From the NCBI GenBank assembly GCA_037447655.1, contig JBBHKE010000145.1:18512-82511 (forward strand): DNA of 64,000 bases, given 5' to 3'. The notes beneath the pieces are model-generated. The model was not told the origin of the DNA. It searched no databases and worked only from the letters and a program-made list of their open reading frames with translations. The DNA comes from Zygnema cylindricum. Lineage: Eukaryota > Streptophyta > Zygnematophyceae > Zygnematales > Zygnemataceae. Shown here piece after piece: positions 22,029 to 31,618 of this stretch (positions within the stretch are counted from its first letter, which is position 1; each line of letters opens with the position of its first letter). The position numbers were made by a program, and so were the translations under genes.

Positions 22029-22889
22029 ATGGTGAGGGGAGCTAAGCTCTGGACTATGGTTCCATTTGTAGGGATTAACACTGAAGAAAATGACAGAAAA
22101 ATATGGGAATACAAGAACACTATAGCAAAGCATCTCATACTTAGAAACGTGTCTAAGTCCATAGCTATCACTCTTATAAACTTAATGAAGTCTTCAAAGA
22201 TATGGGAAGCACTAAGTCACATTTATAAGAGTGAGAGTATTCATAGGCAGCAATTAGTAAACCAAGAAATAGATGCCTATGTTTATAAAGGCGGTAGCAT
22301 GATAGAGTTTTGCAATTATATTGTTGCGCTAATGGTTGAGCTTGCTAGTGCGGGATATGTAGAATCTGAGGAGAGGAAGATTAATACACTACTGATGAAA
22401 CTCCTAGATGAGTACAAAACCATCATTTGTCGTATGTAGGCAATAGATGGCTTGTCATATACTTGGAGCTTTACCATGGGGATAATTCTTGTGAGGGAAA
22501 GCACTTTGGAGCTTTGTAGGGGAAGTGACAGGGTGAATGCATTTACAGTTGCTGGTGATTGGCGGAAGCGTGATGAGAGGAATGACGGTGACGAGCGGAA
22601 GCGTGATGAGAGGAACGGTGGTGACGAGCGGAAGCGTGATGAGAGGAACGGTGGTGACAAGCGGAAGCGTGATGAGAGGAAGAAATACAAAGGTAAACCT
22701 TATCGGAACTTTGGTGGAAAGAGAGGGAGAGGAAAAGAAATGGGAGCTTTGAAAAAGGGGGTTTGCTTCTTTTGTAGGGAACTGGGTCATTATATAGAGG
22801 AATGTCGTTGTTTGGAAAAACTTAGAAGCTGGAATGTGGATGAGGAGGAAGAAGGGGAAGAGGAGAAAGAGGATGAAGATATTTCATAG
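22029..22889 (+). pseudogene. element D gag, one in-frame TAG
   Basis: ORF 22029-22439 (136 codons, EYKNTIAKHLILRNVSK, INTLLMKLLDEYKTI) is separated by a single TAG from an in-frame continuation to 22889 (YTWSFTMGIILVRESTLEL). The continuation contains four 33-bp repeats (22562-22682) encoding 11-residue RKRDERNGGDE units, a basic Gly-rich patch, and the knuckle CFFCRELGHYIEEC (C-X2-C-X4-H-X4-C intact). It ends in an acidic tail. Apart from the one nonsense codon the whole nucleocapsid-capsid protein is preserved, unlike pol. Confidence 0.75.
22562..22682 (+). repeat. 33-bp in-frame tandem repeat in gag of element D
   Basis: About 3.7 copies of a unit beginning CGGAAGCGTGATGAGAGGAA. The period is a multiple of three, so the protein gains alternating Arg-Lys/Asp-Glu blocks before the zinc knuckle. 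Elements A and B lack it. Confidence 0.85.
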
Positions 22890-22907
22890 CTTCTCCGGAT
22901 TAGTAGT

Positions 22908-23578
22908 ATGGGGAAGAGAGAAAAGCACACAGAAATTCCACGAAAGCAACAGTGTGTTTTTGGAGGTATAAGGGAAGTAAAGAGAGAGGAGGTACTTGAG
23001 GATGTCGAGGAGTGTAGAGTGTATGACTTAGAAATGAGAAAGTCAGATCTAGGATCCATAAGTGAAAACCGGAAAGATAAAATTAATGAGGATAATTTTA
23101 TAGATAATAGGGAAACAGAAAACTGGTCGGAAAGGGAGACTTCAACAGATTCCGAGAAAAGGGGAGAAGTGAAACTCAAAGAGGTTTTAAAGGATAGGGA
23201 AAAGAGAAATATTTGATTAAAGGTTTAGGGGAGAAGAAATATTTATTGGGAATTAAATTAGAAAGTGATAGTGGAAAGAATTCCATGGGAGAGAGTAAGG
23301 GAAGTTCAGAAAATAGAGTAATTATCATGGATAAAAATATGAGTACGAAAAATGAAGATGAAGATCTTATGAGGAACTTAGTAGGGACTAGTGTTTTTTG
23401 GGAATATTTGGGGGTGGATGGATTTGACATCACTACCTGGTGTGATGTCGCTTGTGAAGATGTGCCTGTAAAAGGGTTATCATCCGGATATGTGTTGCAG
23501 GTTGGGGATGGGGCTGACTGTCATAAACGCAAAAGGGAAAGTAGATTCTGGTTGATGAAAAGGGGAGGAGGTGGATAA
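22908..23578 (+). pseudogene. fused pol remnants of element D
   Basis: ORF 22908-23216 begins with the protease leader (IPRKQQCVFGGIRE) and within 25 codons passes to an integrase C-terminal-like motif (CRVYDLEMRKSDLG), skipping the protease and integrase cores. ORF 23213-23578 joins the RT motif LGEKKYLLGIKLE to an RNase H segment (DITTWCDVACEDVPVKG, SSGYVLQVGDG), skipping the palm and YVDD. The joins look like internal deletions that left long open frames (102 and 121 codons), with a four-base overlap between the two ORFs. Confidence 0.65.
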
Positions 23579-23768
23579 AATCTTTGATCGGATTTATGAT
23601 AAGTGGGGTTCTAAATGAAATCTGTGATGGAATTGTTATTTCAAATTATCTAATGCATTGCTTTAAATACAAGGTTATTTACTTAAAGCTTATGAGAAGA
23701 AAAGAAAGAAGAAAAAGAAAACAAGGAAAATATTTTTTGCAGAAAAGTAGACTAGAAAATAAGGGGAG

Positions 23769-24895
23769 TGTTGAAAGTTATGTATTTTCTAGGTCTTAAT
23801 AGGAAAAATAAAAGGAAGAAATAAAGCAAAGGCAGTCTGCTTCTCGCTCCACTCTCCTGTCCCCATACTTGTTGTAGTCACTGCTTGTTGTAGTCACTAA
23901 AGACTGGAGAGAGAGCTAGAACCATGGCTCCCTATGCTGTCTAAGGTGACAGAAGACAGGCTACTACTTAGTCTGTACCAAAATGACTACCGGTTGACCG
24001 GTCAGTGACAGCTTTATCCTGTAGACTACGATCAGTGCTAGGACATATAGGGTACGATAGGTAATTAAATAAATACAGGGCAAAGATTCCATTTAACTAC
24101 TAGGACGGAATCTTTGGCATAGAACCCACTGTACCTTTTATGCCGCATAAAACAAATGTTACGGACATTTGTTTCGACGGTCCGGATAAAAAAGCGATGA
24201 GAAATCGACGGCCGTGGTGCAAGCCAGGATTCCGGAAAGGCCGCCTTGGCGTTTTCGGACGCCGCCACTCCGGATGACACGTGGCAACATCGTACTTGGT
24301 TGCGGGATTTCCGGAGTGCAAGTCAACAAGCTCGGATGTGACAGATGTCACTTGTATGGCATGTCGTACATCTGCCGTACAGAAAGTACACCAGCGCCTG
24401 TAATTTTCTGTACGGTACAGTCTTGTGGTTGGCGCCATACTTCATTAGAAGGGGTGTTAGAGAGGGAATAGGACTTAGAATATTTTGGGTAGGTAGCCGC
24501 CTCTCCCAGAGAGCATCTTGTATAAAAGGCAAACTTTGGCCAACCATATCTATCAATTTACTTGACCATTTTCAGTGATTATTTTTGCTTCGGATTCAAG
24601 GGAGTCAAGGCTACACAAGGGTGTAGTCCGTCAGAGTTTTTATCTGCCAGGGTGGCGGTATTTCTAAGAGAAAGTCAAAGTGGGTGAATGTGTCCAAATC
24701 TCATATTTTAACTTTGCATTTTGTGGTGGAACCGAGCACGCAGAAAGTATTATTTTACAGGGGTGAATCTATATTGGGGTTTTGACTGTCAAGGGGTCAG
24801 TCATTTGGGTTTATATCAACTTGGAGTCGGCATTATCTATATTAGCTTCTTTTGGATCTGCTTACTCTGAGGCCAATGGAGGTCTCAGAGTTTCA
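23769..24895 (+). repeat. 3' LTR of element D
   Basis: Starts TGTTGAAAGTTATGTATT and ends CAGAGTTTCA. AAATAAGGGGAG precedes it. The hairpin near 23838-23919 has its loop core ACTTGTTGTAGTCACT duplicated, and the antisense tRNA-like block (23985-24055) is decayed. Confidence 0.8.
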
Positions 24896-26580
24896 AATGT
24901 GGGAAAGACAACATTCTAAGCATGATGCACAACTATTAGCAAGTTGAAGGAGTTTTTTCCCATAAAAATGAAGCAAGTTCAAAGTACTTCAATTACCTCA
25001 TATGGGGCTAGGAAGCCCAATAAACCATTCATCTCCTATAGTCTTTGACAACCATCTCCAGCAACCCAGTCCATTACCACCTTAACCATTTTGGTACAGA
25101 AAGACTTGACACCGCAAAGGTAGATTGAGGTGGTTGTAACACTATTGGGGATCAAGATGGACAACGCAGTGAGTCACAACACGATGAGAACCCCGATAAT
25201 TCCATGCATGCATCCGCGAGGAAGAAAGATAGATAAACGAAAATAGAAACCGTCAAGAGGGTTACAACGGTAAAAAAAAACAGTATAGACCTCTACCGTT
25301 GCAAAGAGGTGCGTCATGTTGAGGTGTGTGAGGACCACAAAAGCATTGGGAGCAGCTCACGAATCATAAGGACCAATCACAGGTGTGATGGTGATAAAAT
25401 CAATGGCTGCAATACAAGTGACAAAAATAGCAACCCAAATCAACGATAGCGCAATTCTTCACAAGTTTAGAGGAACAAATTCCAAAGAAAGTAGAGATAC
25501 ATCCCAACAAGATTCGAGAGTACAAGCTTCCCAGGAAAGTGACGCAAATACGAGCAGCAAGGTTGCTCAAAGCGAGGACACCATCCGCGATGATGGTGTC
25601 GGAGACAGAGATGACCCCCATTGACCCATCAGAGTGCACTCAAGCAATCCACAACAAGAAGACAAAAAGCTCAGCAGTGCAAACTATGCAATCTGTTTTT
25701 CCGTCCTTTCAAAAGAAGGTTGAATTTGGAGCAATAAGAGGTACAATTTAAAAAACGTGAAGGAAACGAAAGCTCCGTTTAAAGTTATTAAGACATATAT
25801 TTGATTTTACGCCACATGTTTGAATTTGAAGCAAGTATTTCTATGTGCAATATAATTAAACCTTTAGACGGTAGTTTTAAATCGTACATAATATAGTTAA
25901 AATGATTGCAGGTTTTAGAGGGTACCCCACGAGGCAAACAATGGTATATACGAATATGTAAAGTAGGAACCGTACCTGTTTAGTTTTACGTTATAACTTT
26001 TTTGTTCGGTTTATTGTGATATTTATTCTTTCCTTCCAACTTTTGATTTGTGTTTTTCTGGGTACCTTGTTTTCCGGGCAGAAGACCGATTAATAAATCT
26101 TCACGCACATTGCACAGCTGGGCTTGGAATGTTGTCATAACTGTTTTTGTCATTTATTTCCTAAATATGAACACCGCCTGTCATTGATTGCCAAGTAGTG
26201 GATACAATATTCGCCCTCAGATTTCTGGTCGGTAACGAGGATTATGGTTCTTCGATATGCAAAAAAGTATATGTGTACGCGTGAAGCATTTGAAAAAGAG
26301 TTTCTAAAATTAGCAAAACTCAAATGGTCGAGACAACACATTTTTTTTATTTTCTTTTTTTGATAATTTGAGAACAAACAACGGTGTGAAGCAATTTACA
26401 TTACAGTAGTGACAAACGCTAAATAAAACCACTTAAAAACACTATTCTTTGTCAAGATCCGGAATAAAAGGACTTCCCTTAGAAAAAAATATGAAAACCA
26501 CACTAATAGAGCTACAAGACAAAATAATAAGAGAAAAAAATGAAGCTGTCCAAAAACAACGTCGTAAACAACAGATGACA
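24896..26580. other. no gene recognised
   Basis: Contains an unremarkable 79-codon Ser/Asp-rich frame at 25385-25624 (plus) with no recognisable motif. Otherwise AT-rich spacer. Confidence 0.4.
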
Positions 26581-26654
26581 CAGAGAGAGAGAGAGAACGA
26601 GAGAGAGAGAGAGAGAGAACGAGAGAGAGAGAAAGAGAGAGAGGGAGAGGGAGA
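26581..26654 (+). repeat. (GA)n microsatellite
   Basis: About 74 bases of GA repeats with a few A or C interruptions; the Leu/Ser-rich frames opposite it are artefacts of the repeat. Confidence 0.9.
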
Positions 26655-26828
26655 GACTATTAACACCTACGTCAGCACCTAGAACCTCAACAGAACCATT
26701 TGTGCTCTCATCAAAATCTTGTCTCCTAATCAGTAGTGTGAAGCCAGTCACGTCACGTCATGTCAAGTCATTGTGCGGTGGTGGAGGAGATTTTGCGCTC
26801 CGTGAGGGGGAAGGAGGAGTGAGCTCGT

Positions 26829-27080
26829 TTATGGAGGTGACGGAGAGGAGGGAGGAGGGCTTTTCTTGAGAGGGGGAGGAGGACTCTTTTTGAGAGGAGG
26901 AGGAGGAGTCTTTTTGAGTGGCGGAGGAGTGGTCTTTTTGAGTGGCGGAGGAGTGGTCTTTTTGAGAGGGGGAGGAGGAGTCTTTTTGAGAGGCGGCGGA
27001 GGGGTCTTTTTGAGAGGAGGAGGAGGAGTGGTTTTTTTGAGTGGCGGCGGCGGCGGCGTTTTTGCGGGCGGCGGGCGAGG
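26829..27080 (-). repeat. Pro-Lys-Thr repeat array in the secreted gene
   Basis: Roughly nine repeats of 24-27 bases encoding TPPPPLKKT variants, giving alternating Pro blocks and KK pairs. The long open frames on the opposite strand and in the shifted frame (Ser/Gln-rich and Gly-rich) are by-products of this repeat. Confidence 0.85.
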
Positions 27081-27949
27081 CGGCGATTGGCATTGGGCGC
27101 CCGTCGGACCCGTTTGGAAAACGACGCAGCGGCGCGCTTCGAGATATAGTGTGGAGTTGTCGCCAGGGTACAGGTTGAGCTGGCCGACGTTTATGTGGAG
27201 GAGGGGGAGAACCACGCACAGGTTCGAGAAGTACGTCCGGTTCTGCGCCCAAGCAAAACGACAACAAAAAGGACGGTCCGTACGGCCAATCAGAGATTCG
27301 GTTTTTTGGCTTTCGAGCTACAGATGTTGTGGAAATCTACAGGATTCTCGGCTTTCAGGTGTCACACGTGCGGAAACGTACCACGTTGAAGTTTCGGAAG
27401 TGGATTCTGGAAGGCTGAGCCGAGATGTAGAATTGACCGTCCGTACTGTTGAGCGTTGCCGGGCAGCCGCCCAAAACTTTTCCGCTGCCCGTGTTGGCCA
27501 CCTGCACCAGAGTGCCGTTGGCGGCTTCGACGATGGGCGGGTCGACGGGAGCGTCCGCCGGGCCGTCCAAACTGTACGGAAGCAAGGCATCCGAGTCAGC
27601 ATCATGCTTCCACCAAAATATGCGAAAATACCGCAGCCGAGGCATGGCTGGGGAGTGTGCTCGACAGCCGCTTTGTTTCCGACCGACGCGGAAAAACAGT
27701 TCGCACTAAATTAATCATTGAGACGGAAGGTTTTGTCGCGTACCTGATGACTGGCACGCTGGCGGCGTACCCTCGGAACCCGAAATCGCAGAGAGCCGAA
27801 GGATCCGACGGACATGCTGAGCTGGCAGCTTGCAGCAGCAGGCGAGGCGCCACGCGAGCTCCTTCGGCTTGCCACGTCAGCAGAGCTGCGATGGCCACGG
27901 CGGCTACCAGAACACGACGCATGGCGGCAGAGCTTTTGAAAGACGCCAT
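26829..27949 (-). CDS. secreted proline-rich (hydroxyproline-rich-type) glycoprotein, three exons, 269 residues
   Basis: Gene model from splice sites with consistent phase. Exon 1 is 27949-27744 (206 bases, donor GTACGC), exon 2 is 27571-27382 (190 bases, acceptor TTCCGTACAG, donor GTACGT), and exon 3 is 27242-26829 (acceptor TTGGGCGCAG, stop TAA). Residues 1-30 form a signal peptide (MASFKSSAAMRRVLVAAVAI, cleavage near AEGA). Residues 40-190 are a Cys-containing extracellular domain with N-glycosylation sites (NGT, NST, NRT) that I do not recognise (PPIVEAANGTLVQV, INVGQLNLYPGDNSTLY, CVVFQTGPTG). The C-terminal ~75 residues are about nine PPPPLKKT-type repeats, as in extensin-like cell-wall proteins where such prolines are hydroxylated and glycosylated. 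A broken paralogue lies at 11.2-13.4 kb with the same exon length. Likely a wall or matrix protein; the exact role is unknown. Pherophorin kinship was considered but the Cys pattern does not match. Confidence 0.8.
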
Positions 27950-28345
27950 TTCTTGCGCTGCCTTGGATTTCGATGTTTTCGAATCGCTTTCGCTCGCAGG
28001 ATTTATAGGTCGGGCCCTCTGTACGGCCTTGTCGGTTCGACGGATATTGGCTGTACGGCGAGCAAAGCTGCAGTGTCATCTGAAAGAAACAAAACCTACT
28101 GCAACGTGGCAGTGAGGCAGTGCATTTAATGCGCTGTGACGGCTGTAGCGATCGTTGTACTGCCGTACGAGACGGCCGGTGGAATGAAACGTCCCGTTTG
28201 CCGGCAAATTGCAAATCCGTTACTTTGACCGCTGACTTATTATGTGCAATCGAATAAATTTGCCGCCCTCGTGGACTGTTTGGCAACACACGAATCGGTG
28301 TTGATTCATTGTCGGATTTTTCTCTGGCGATGAGCTTGACTCGAT
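27950..28345 (-). promoter_or_regulatory. duplicated upstream region of the proline-rich gene
   Basis: This upstream segment is conserved at high identity with 11250-11640, next to the dead paralogue, so the duplication copied the promoter. No TATA box is assigned with confidence. Conserved blocks shared by both copies include GGATTTATAGGTCGGGCCCT and CGTGGCAGTGAGGCAGTGCA, the former lying about 55 bases upstream of the start codon and possibly containing the TATA-like TTTATAGG. Confidence 0.5.
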
Positions 28346-28493
28346 TTGCACTTTTCCAACTGTCCTGGTGACGACGGGTTTTTTCGCGTATCGCCGGCTA
28401 AAATGTACGGTTTGTGCGAGTTTGAAATTTCACGGGAAATTGAGTGCGTCACCCCTGAAAAGCTCACTCACATTTGTTTCCTAATCATTAATG

Positions 28494-28680
28494 TTGGGTA
28501 TCGAGTACCGTTTGCCGATATTCGATATATATCGAATTTCAGGTACCCGATAATCGATATATCGCTTCAATATCTTGAATTTCAAATCATCGCGATATAT
28601 CGCCGATATATTGCCAATATATCGGAGATAGATCGTATCGCCAATATATCGAAGCTTTAAAAAAAAAAAAAAAAAAATCT
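28494..28680 (+). repeat. TATCG-rich palindromic repeat ending in A18
   Basis: About nine copies of CGATATAT or ATATATCG in 150 bases, often as overlapping palindromes, followed by a run of about 18 A at 28659-28676. A poly(A) tail suggests retroposition of an RNA. A related TATCG-rich stretch lies at 44695-45145. Confidence 0.6.
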
Positions 28681-29330
28681 CACTGGTTATCAAAGTCACA
28701 TGACTTCTGACCAAAGTGACTATAAAATCTTTGCCGGAAAGAAATACGGTTTTTTCCTGAAAGTCAGCAGATTTAAGAAGATCATGAGGTACATTGATGA
28801 GGTACACTTGTGAAGTACACGTACGTCATACGCAAGTACGATTTTCCAGACGAAAAAGGTCATTTTCTAGTTATTTGATGATTTTTTTAGATTTGATAGT
28901 CAGCTTACGTGGAACCACTCATATCATAAAACGTATATAAAATTTATTAACAAACGATACTTAATGTACCCGAGGCCTCTGTAATACATAAATTTTGTTG
29001 TCCGTACTATTACAAAGACCTCCTCGTGTAACCATACCCTAAATAAGCATAAATGTCCTATGCGCATAAAACACACGGAGTAAACTAACGAATACTACTT
29101 TCCGTGCGCACAAAACAATTTCAAACTTTTAAAATTCGTAGGTAAAATTCGTATTTTTTTGTACTTTTCAATTTAAATATTTAAATATTCAAACCCTAAA
29201 AACTGAAACGTGCAACAAACCAGCGACCAGATTGCTTCGTCGCTGAACCAGCGACCAAACTGCCTGGTGGCTAGTATTCAAGGACTTAGTGGGTTGAGGG
29301 TAGAATAGTGCAGCTGCTATGGCTGCGATA
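28681..29330. other. no gene recognised
   Basis: AT-rich spacer with no open frame of note. Confidence 0.5.
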
Positions 29331-29339
29331 TTCGAGTAG

Positions 29340-29915
29340 CGAAGCTACGATGTCAAACTTGCGTAGCATGGCAGCATAGCAACGCGGCAATAGCAACGCA
29401 CCAGCAAAGCAACGTTATGCTAAAGCGTAGCGTAGCATAGCAACGCAGCATGTCTATGACAACATAGCAATGCAACAATAGCAACGCAGCAGCATAGGAA
29501 CGATATGTTATAGCGTAGCGTAGCATAGCAATGCAGCATGTCCATCATAACATACCAATGCAGCAATAGCAACGCAGCAACATTGCAACGCTATCCTATA
29601 GCGTAGCGTAGCATAGCAACGCACCAGGTCCATGGCAGCATTGAAATGCAGCAATACCAACGCAGCAACATAGCAACGCTATGCCATAGCGCAACGTAGT
29701 ATAGCAACGCAACATGTCCATGGCAGCATAGCAACGCAGCAATACCAACGCAGCAGCATATGAACGCTATGCCATAGCGTAGCGTAGCATAGCAACGCAA
29801 GATGTCCAGGACAGCATAACAATGCAGCAATAGCAACGCAACAGCATAGCAACGCTATGCCATAGCGTAGCGTAGCATAGCAACGCAGCATGTCTATGGC
29901 AGTATAGCAACGCAA
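29340..29915. repeat. 88-bp minisatellite, about 6.5 copies
   Basis: The landmark GCGTAGCGTAGCATAGCAA recurs at 29425, 29513, 29601, 29689 (altered), 29777 and 29865, exactly 88 bases apart. Within the unit a 14-base subrepeat (ATAGCAACGCAGCA) recurs, so the array grew from a shorter repeat. The Cys/Tyr-rich minus ORFs here are translations of the satellite, not genes. Confidence 0.92.
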
Positions 29916-30390
29916 GAGGATGTAATTTGATTTTGTGCATTGCTAGTCTGATTGTAGCACCCCTTGTGAGTTATTTCCTCACCCCTTTTATATGGCTGGA
30001 CCAACGACCAGACTGACTGATTGCTGAACCAGCGACCATATTGCCTTAATGTTGGTACAACATGGCTTTGTTAAAAATGTCAACGATAAAAAAACCATGT
30101 CCAAAATCAAAAATGACAAAGTTAACATTGAAGCAAATCAAAACACACTACGCATTAATCAGAGTGATATGGTTTAATTCTCACATTAAAAATATGTCAA
30201 CTCATTGTAGGGTGAATATATATATATATATCTCCCCTATCTCTCTTTACTCCAAATCTACGTCAAACATGTCTTCATCAAACTCCTCTTTCCCTACCTC
30301 CCCTTCTTCATCCTCCCATGCAACTGTAACAGGGTTACAGAATTGGGTACTTAGTGGTTAGGGCTAGGCTGTTATAGTTGCGATTTTAGA
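29916..30390. other. no gene recognised
   Basis: Spacer with a short (AT)n run near 30216-30231. Confidence 0.5.
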
Positions 30391-30394
30391 GCAG

Positions 30395-30690
30395 CGCAGT
30401 TGCGATTCCACAGTGCACCTCCATGTCTTCCGCTGCCGCTAGACTAAGTAGGATTCGGACGGAGGGAAATCTAACAACCAGAGCGAAGGTGTGCTCATAA
30501 TCAATTCCCTCTTTCTGTGTAAACCCTTTTGCCACTAATCTGGCCTTGTATCGCTCGATAGTGTTATCCGGATTGAGTTTCAACTTAAATTACCACTTAC
30601 ATCCTATCGGCTTTCTCTCGAAGGACAATTTATCAACTCCCATATGTTTGCTTCCATAATGGAAGTCATCTCATCATTAATAGCTTTCAT
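30395..30690 (-). pseudogene. isolated copia reverse transcriptase fragment
   Basis: The minus strand begins MKAINDEMTSIMEANIWELIN, then after a frameshift reads [33 protein letters not shown] and [20 protein letters not shown]. This is the N-terminal RT of a group-1 copia and resembles B at 17240-17520. It is cut at both ends: on the left it becomes unrelated sequence at about 30410, and on the right it stops exactly at the MITE at 30691. Confidence 0.75.
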
Positions 30691-30898
30691 GCCAATCGTT
30701 ATTAGCGTGTAAGTTTTTTTAGCGTATACGAATAATTAGCGTGGTTTACGCTAATTGGGAATTTGGAAATTTTCGAAGAAATCGTCTATTCTAATTGAGA
30801 ATTAGGGTTTTTTTAAATAGTGTGGATAATTCTATTGGAGAATAAAATTAAAAAAAAGCGGGACGGAAATAGCGTACACAACGCTAATAACGATTGGC
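30691..30898. mobile_element. small MITE-like element with 18-bp terminal inverted repeats
   Basis: GCCAATCGTTATTAGCGT at 30691-30708 is the exact inverted complement of 30881-30898. The 208-base body is AT-rich and has no ORF. The ends belong to the same family as the inverted repeats at 31770 and 33067. No target duplication is evident. Confidence 0.6.
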
Positions 30899-31124
30899 GG
30901 TGTAGAGTTCATTACTCTAATTGTTTTTTTTTGTTTTTTTACTCTAATTTTTTCATTACTCTAATTACAATTCGCGATGTAGTTCATGTATCCGTACAAC
31001 ATGCTTCTCATAGTTAAAAAATCCCAGAAATTGCACGTCTCCTCGTATACTTAACGCGGTTGGGCGGCTTCGGGCAACCAAGTTCCGATCAACGGCGCTC
31101 GTTCAGCTTCCGCTATACTTTGAG

Positions 31125-31290
31125 TACACCGTGTATCGCTATTAGGGTTGCTAAGTTTTTCTCCGCTTAAAACATATTTTCTCCGTACACACCTGTCCAA
31201 TTTTTCGATTTTCGAAAACCGCATCGGAAGCTGAAAACCTTTGATTTCAATCGCAACCGTCCGATCCACAATCGGACAGGTGTGCACGGC
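31125..31290 (+). repeat. dispersed repeat (MITE family M2), copy 1
   Basis: Contains TACACCGTGTATCGCTATTA, then GCTTAAAACATATTTTCTCC, and near 31258-31286 CCGATCCACAATCGGACAGG. Inverse-oriented copies with the same order of blocks occur at 59230-59400 and 60340-60505. Confidence 0.5.
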
Positions 31291-31503
31291 AGCAATTCTC
31301 AGTGCACCGGATTGGGATGCAATTCCGTACGATATTAACGCGACTCAAAGAAAGTCCTTTAACAAAGCATATTAGGGTTTTGGAGTCGAACAGTCTTGAT
31401 GTTGGGTTGCGAGGCGAAGGGAAAACGAAAACTTCCACGAAGACCCTTTGTTAAGAAAAACCTTTTAATTTTTAAATTTGTGTGACGTGACGAGTGCATA
31501 ACC

Positions 31504-31618
31504 ATGGCGGGCAACTCTGTCATCGCGACAATGCTGACCATAGCGTGCCACGTGGCACTCGCAAGTGGATACCACGACAGCCCCAACTATAACTTCGAAT
31601 TTGTGGTAGAGCCCGACC
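31504..31618 (+). CDS. exon 1: signal peptide of the receptor-like gene
   Basis: ATG in context ACCATGG opens MAGNSVIATMLTIACHVALA, a typical secretory signal with likely cleavage after ALASG, then YHDSPNYNFEFVVEPD. It ends in phase 1 at a good donor (GTACGT). The next in-phase acceptor is at 33556. Codons 1-22 are hydrophobic with small residues near the cleavage point; no other gene start is nearby. Confidence 0.6.

Larger units (their letters stand above)
22005..24895 (+). mobile_element. copia element D (group 1), gag-bearing deletion derivative
   Basis: The left end is a stub of only about 20 bases of LTR start (TGTTGAAAGTTATGTATTTT at 22005) fused directly to gag. The right end is a full 3' LTR (23769-24895) preceded by the polypurine tract. 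Between them are a nearly intact gag and a pol reduced to three short remnants joined to each other. No 5-bp target duplication was found (TACAG against AATGT), so the left end is probably a secondary deletion. Integrase core and RT catalytic blocks are absent; mobility would need helper proteins. Confidence 0.75.

Noticed and set aside
25385-25624. 79-residue Ser/Asp-rich ORF as a gene
   Set aside because: Short, low complexity, no motif, no splice support.
26442-26751. Ser/Leu-rich ORFs on the minus strand
   Set aside because: Translation of a (GA)n microsatellite.
26758-27714. Long ORFs rich in Gly/Val (plus, 26866-27714) and Ser/Gln (minus, 27267-26758) over the proline-rich exon
   Set aside because: They are shadow frames of the Pro-Lys repeat; the spliced minus model has consistent phases, a signal peptide and a paralogue.
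26829-27949. Pherophorin assignment for the proline-rich gene
   Set aside because: The Cys pattern and order (unknown domain then Pro tail) do not match the pherophorin layout with two Cys-rich domains around a Pro rod as I know it.
29591-29915. Cys/Tyr-rich minus ORFs
   Set aside because: Translation of the 88-bp minisatellite.
29340-29915. CRISPR-like array
   Set aside because: The repeats are contiguous 88-base units with no unique spacers, in a eukaryotic setting.
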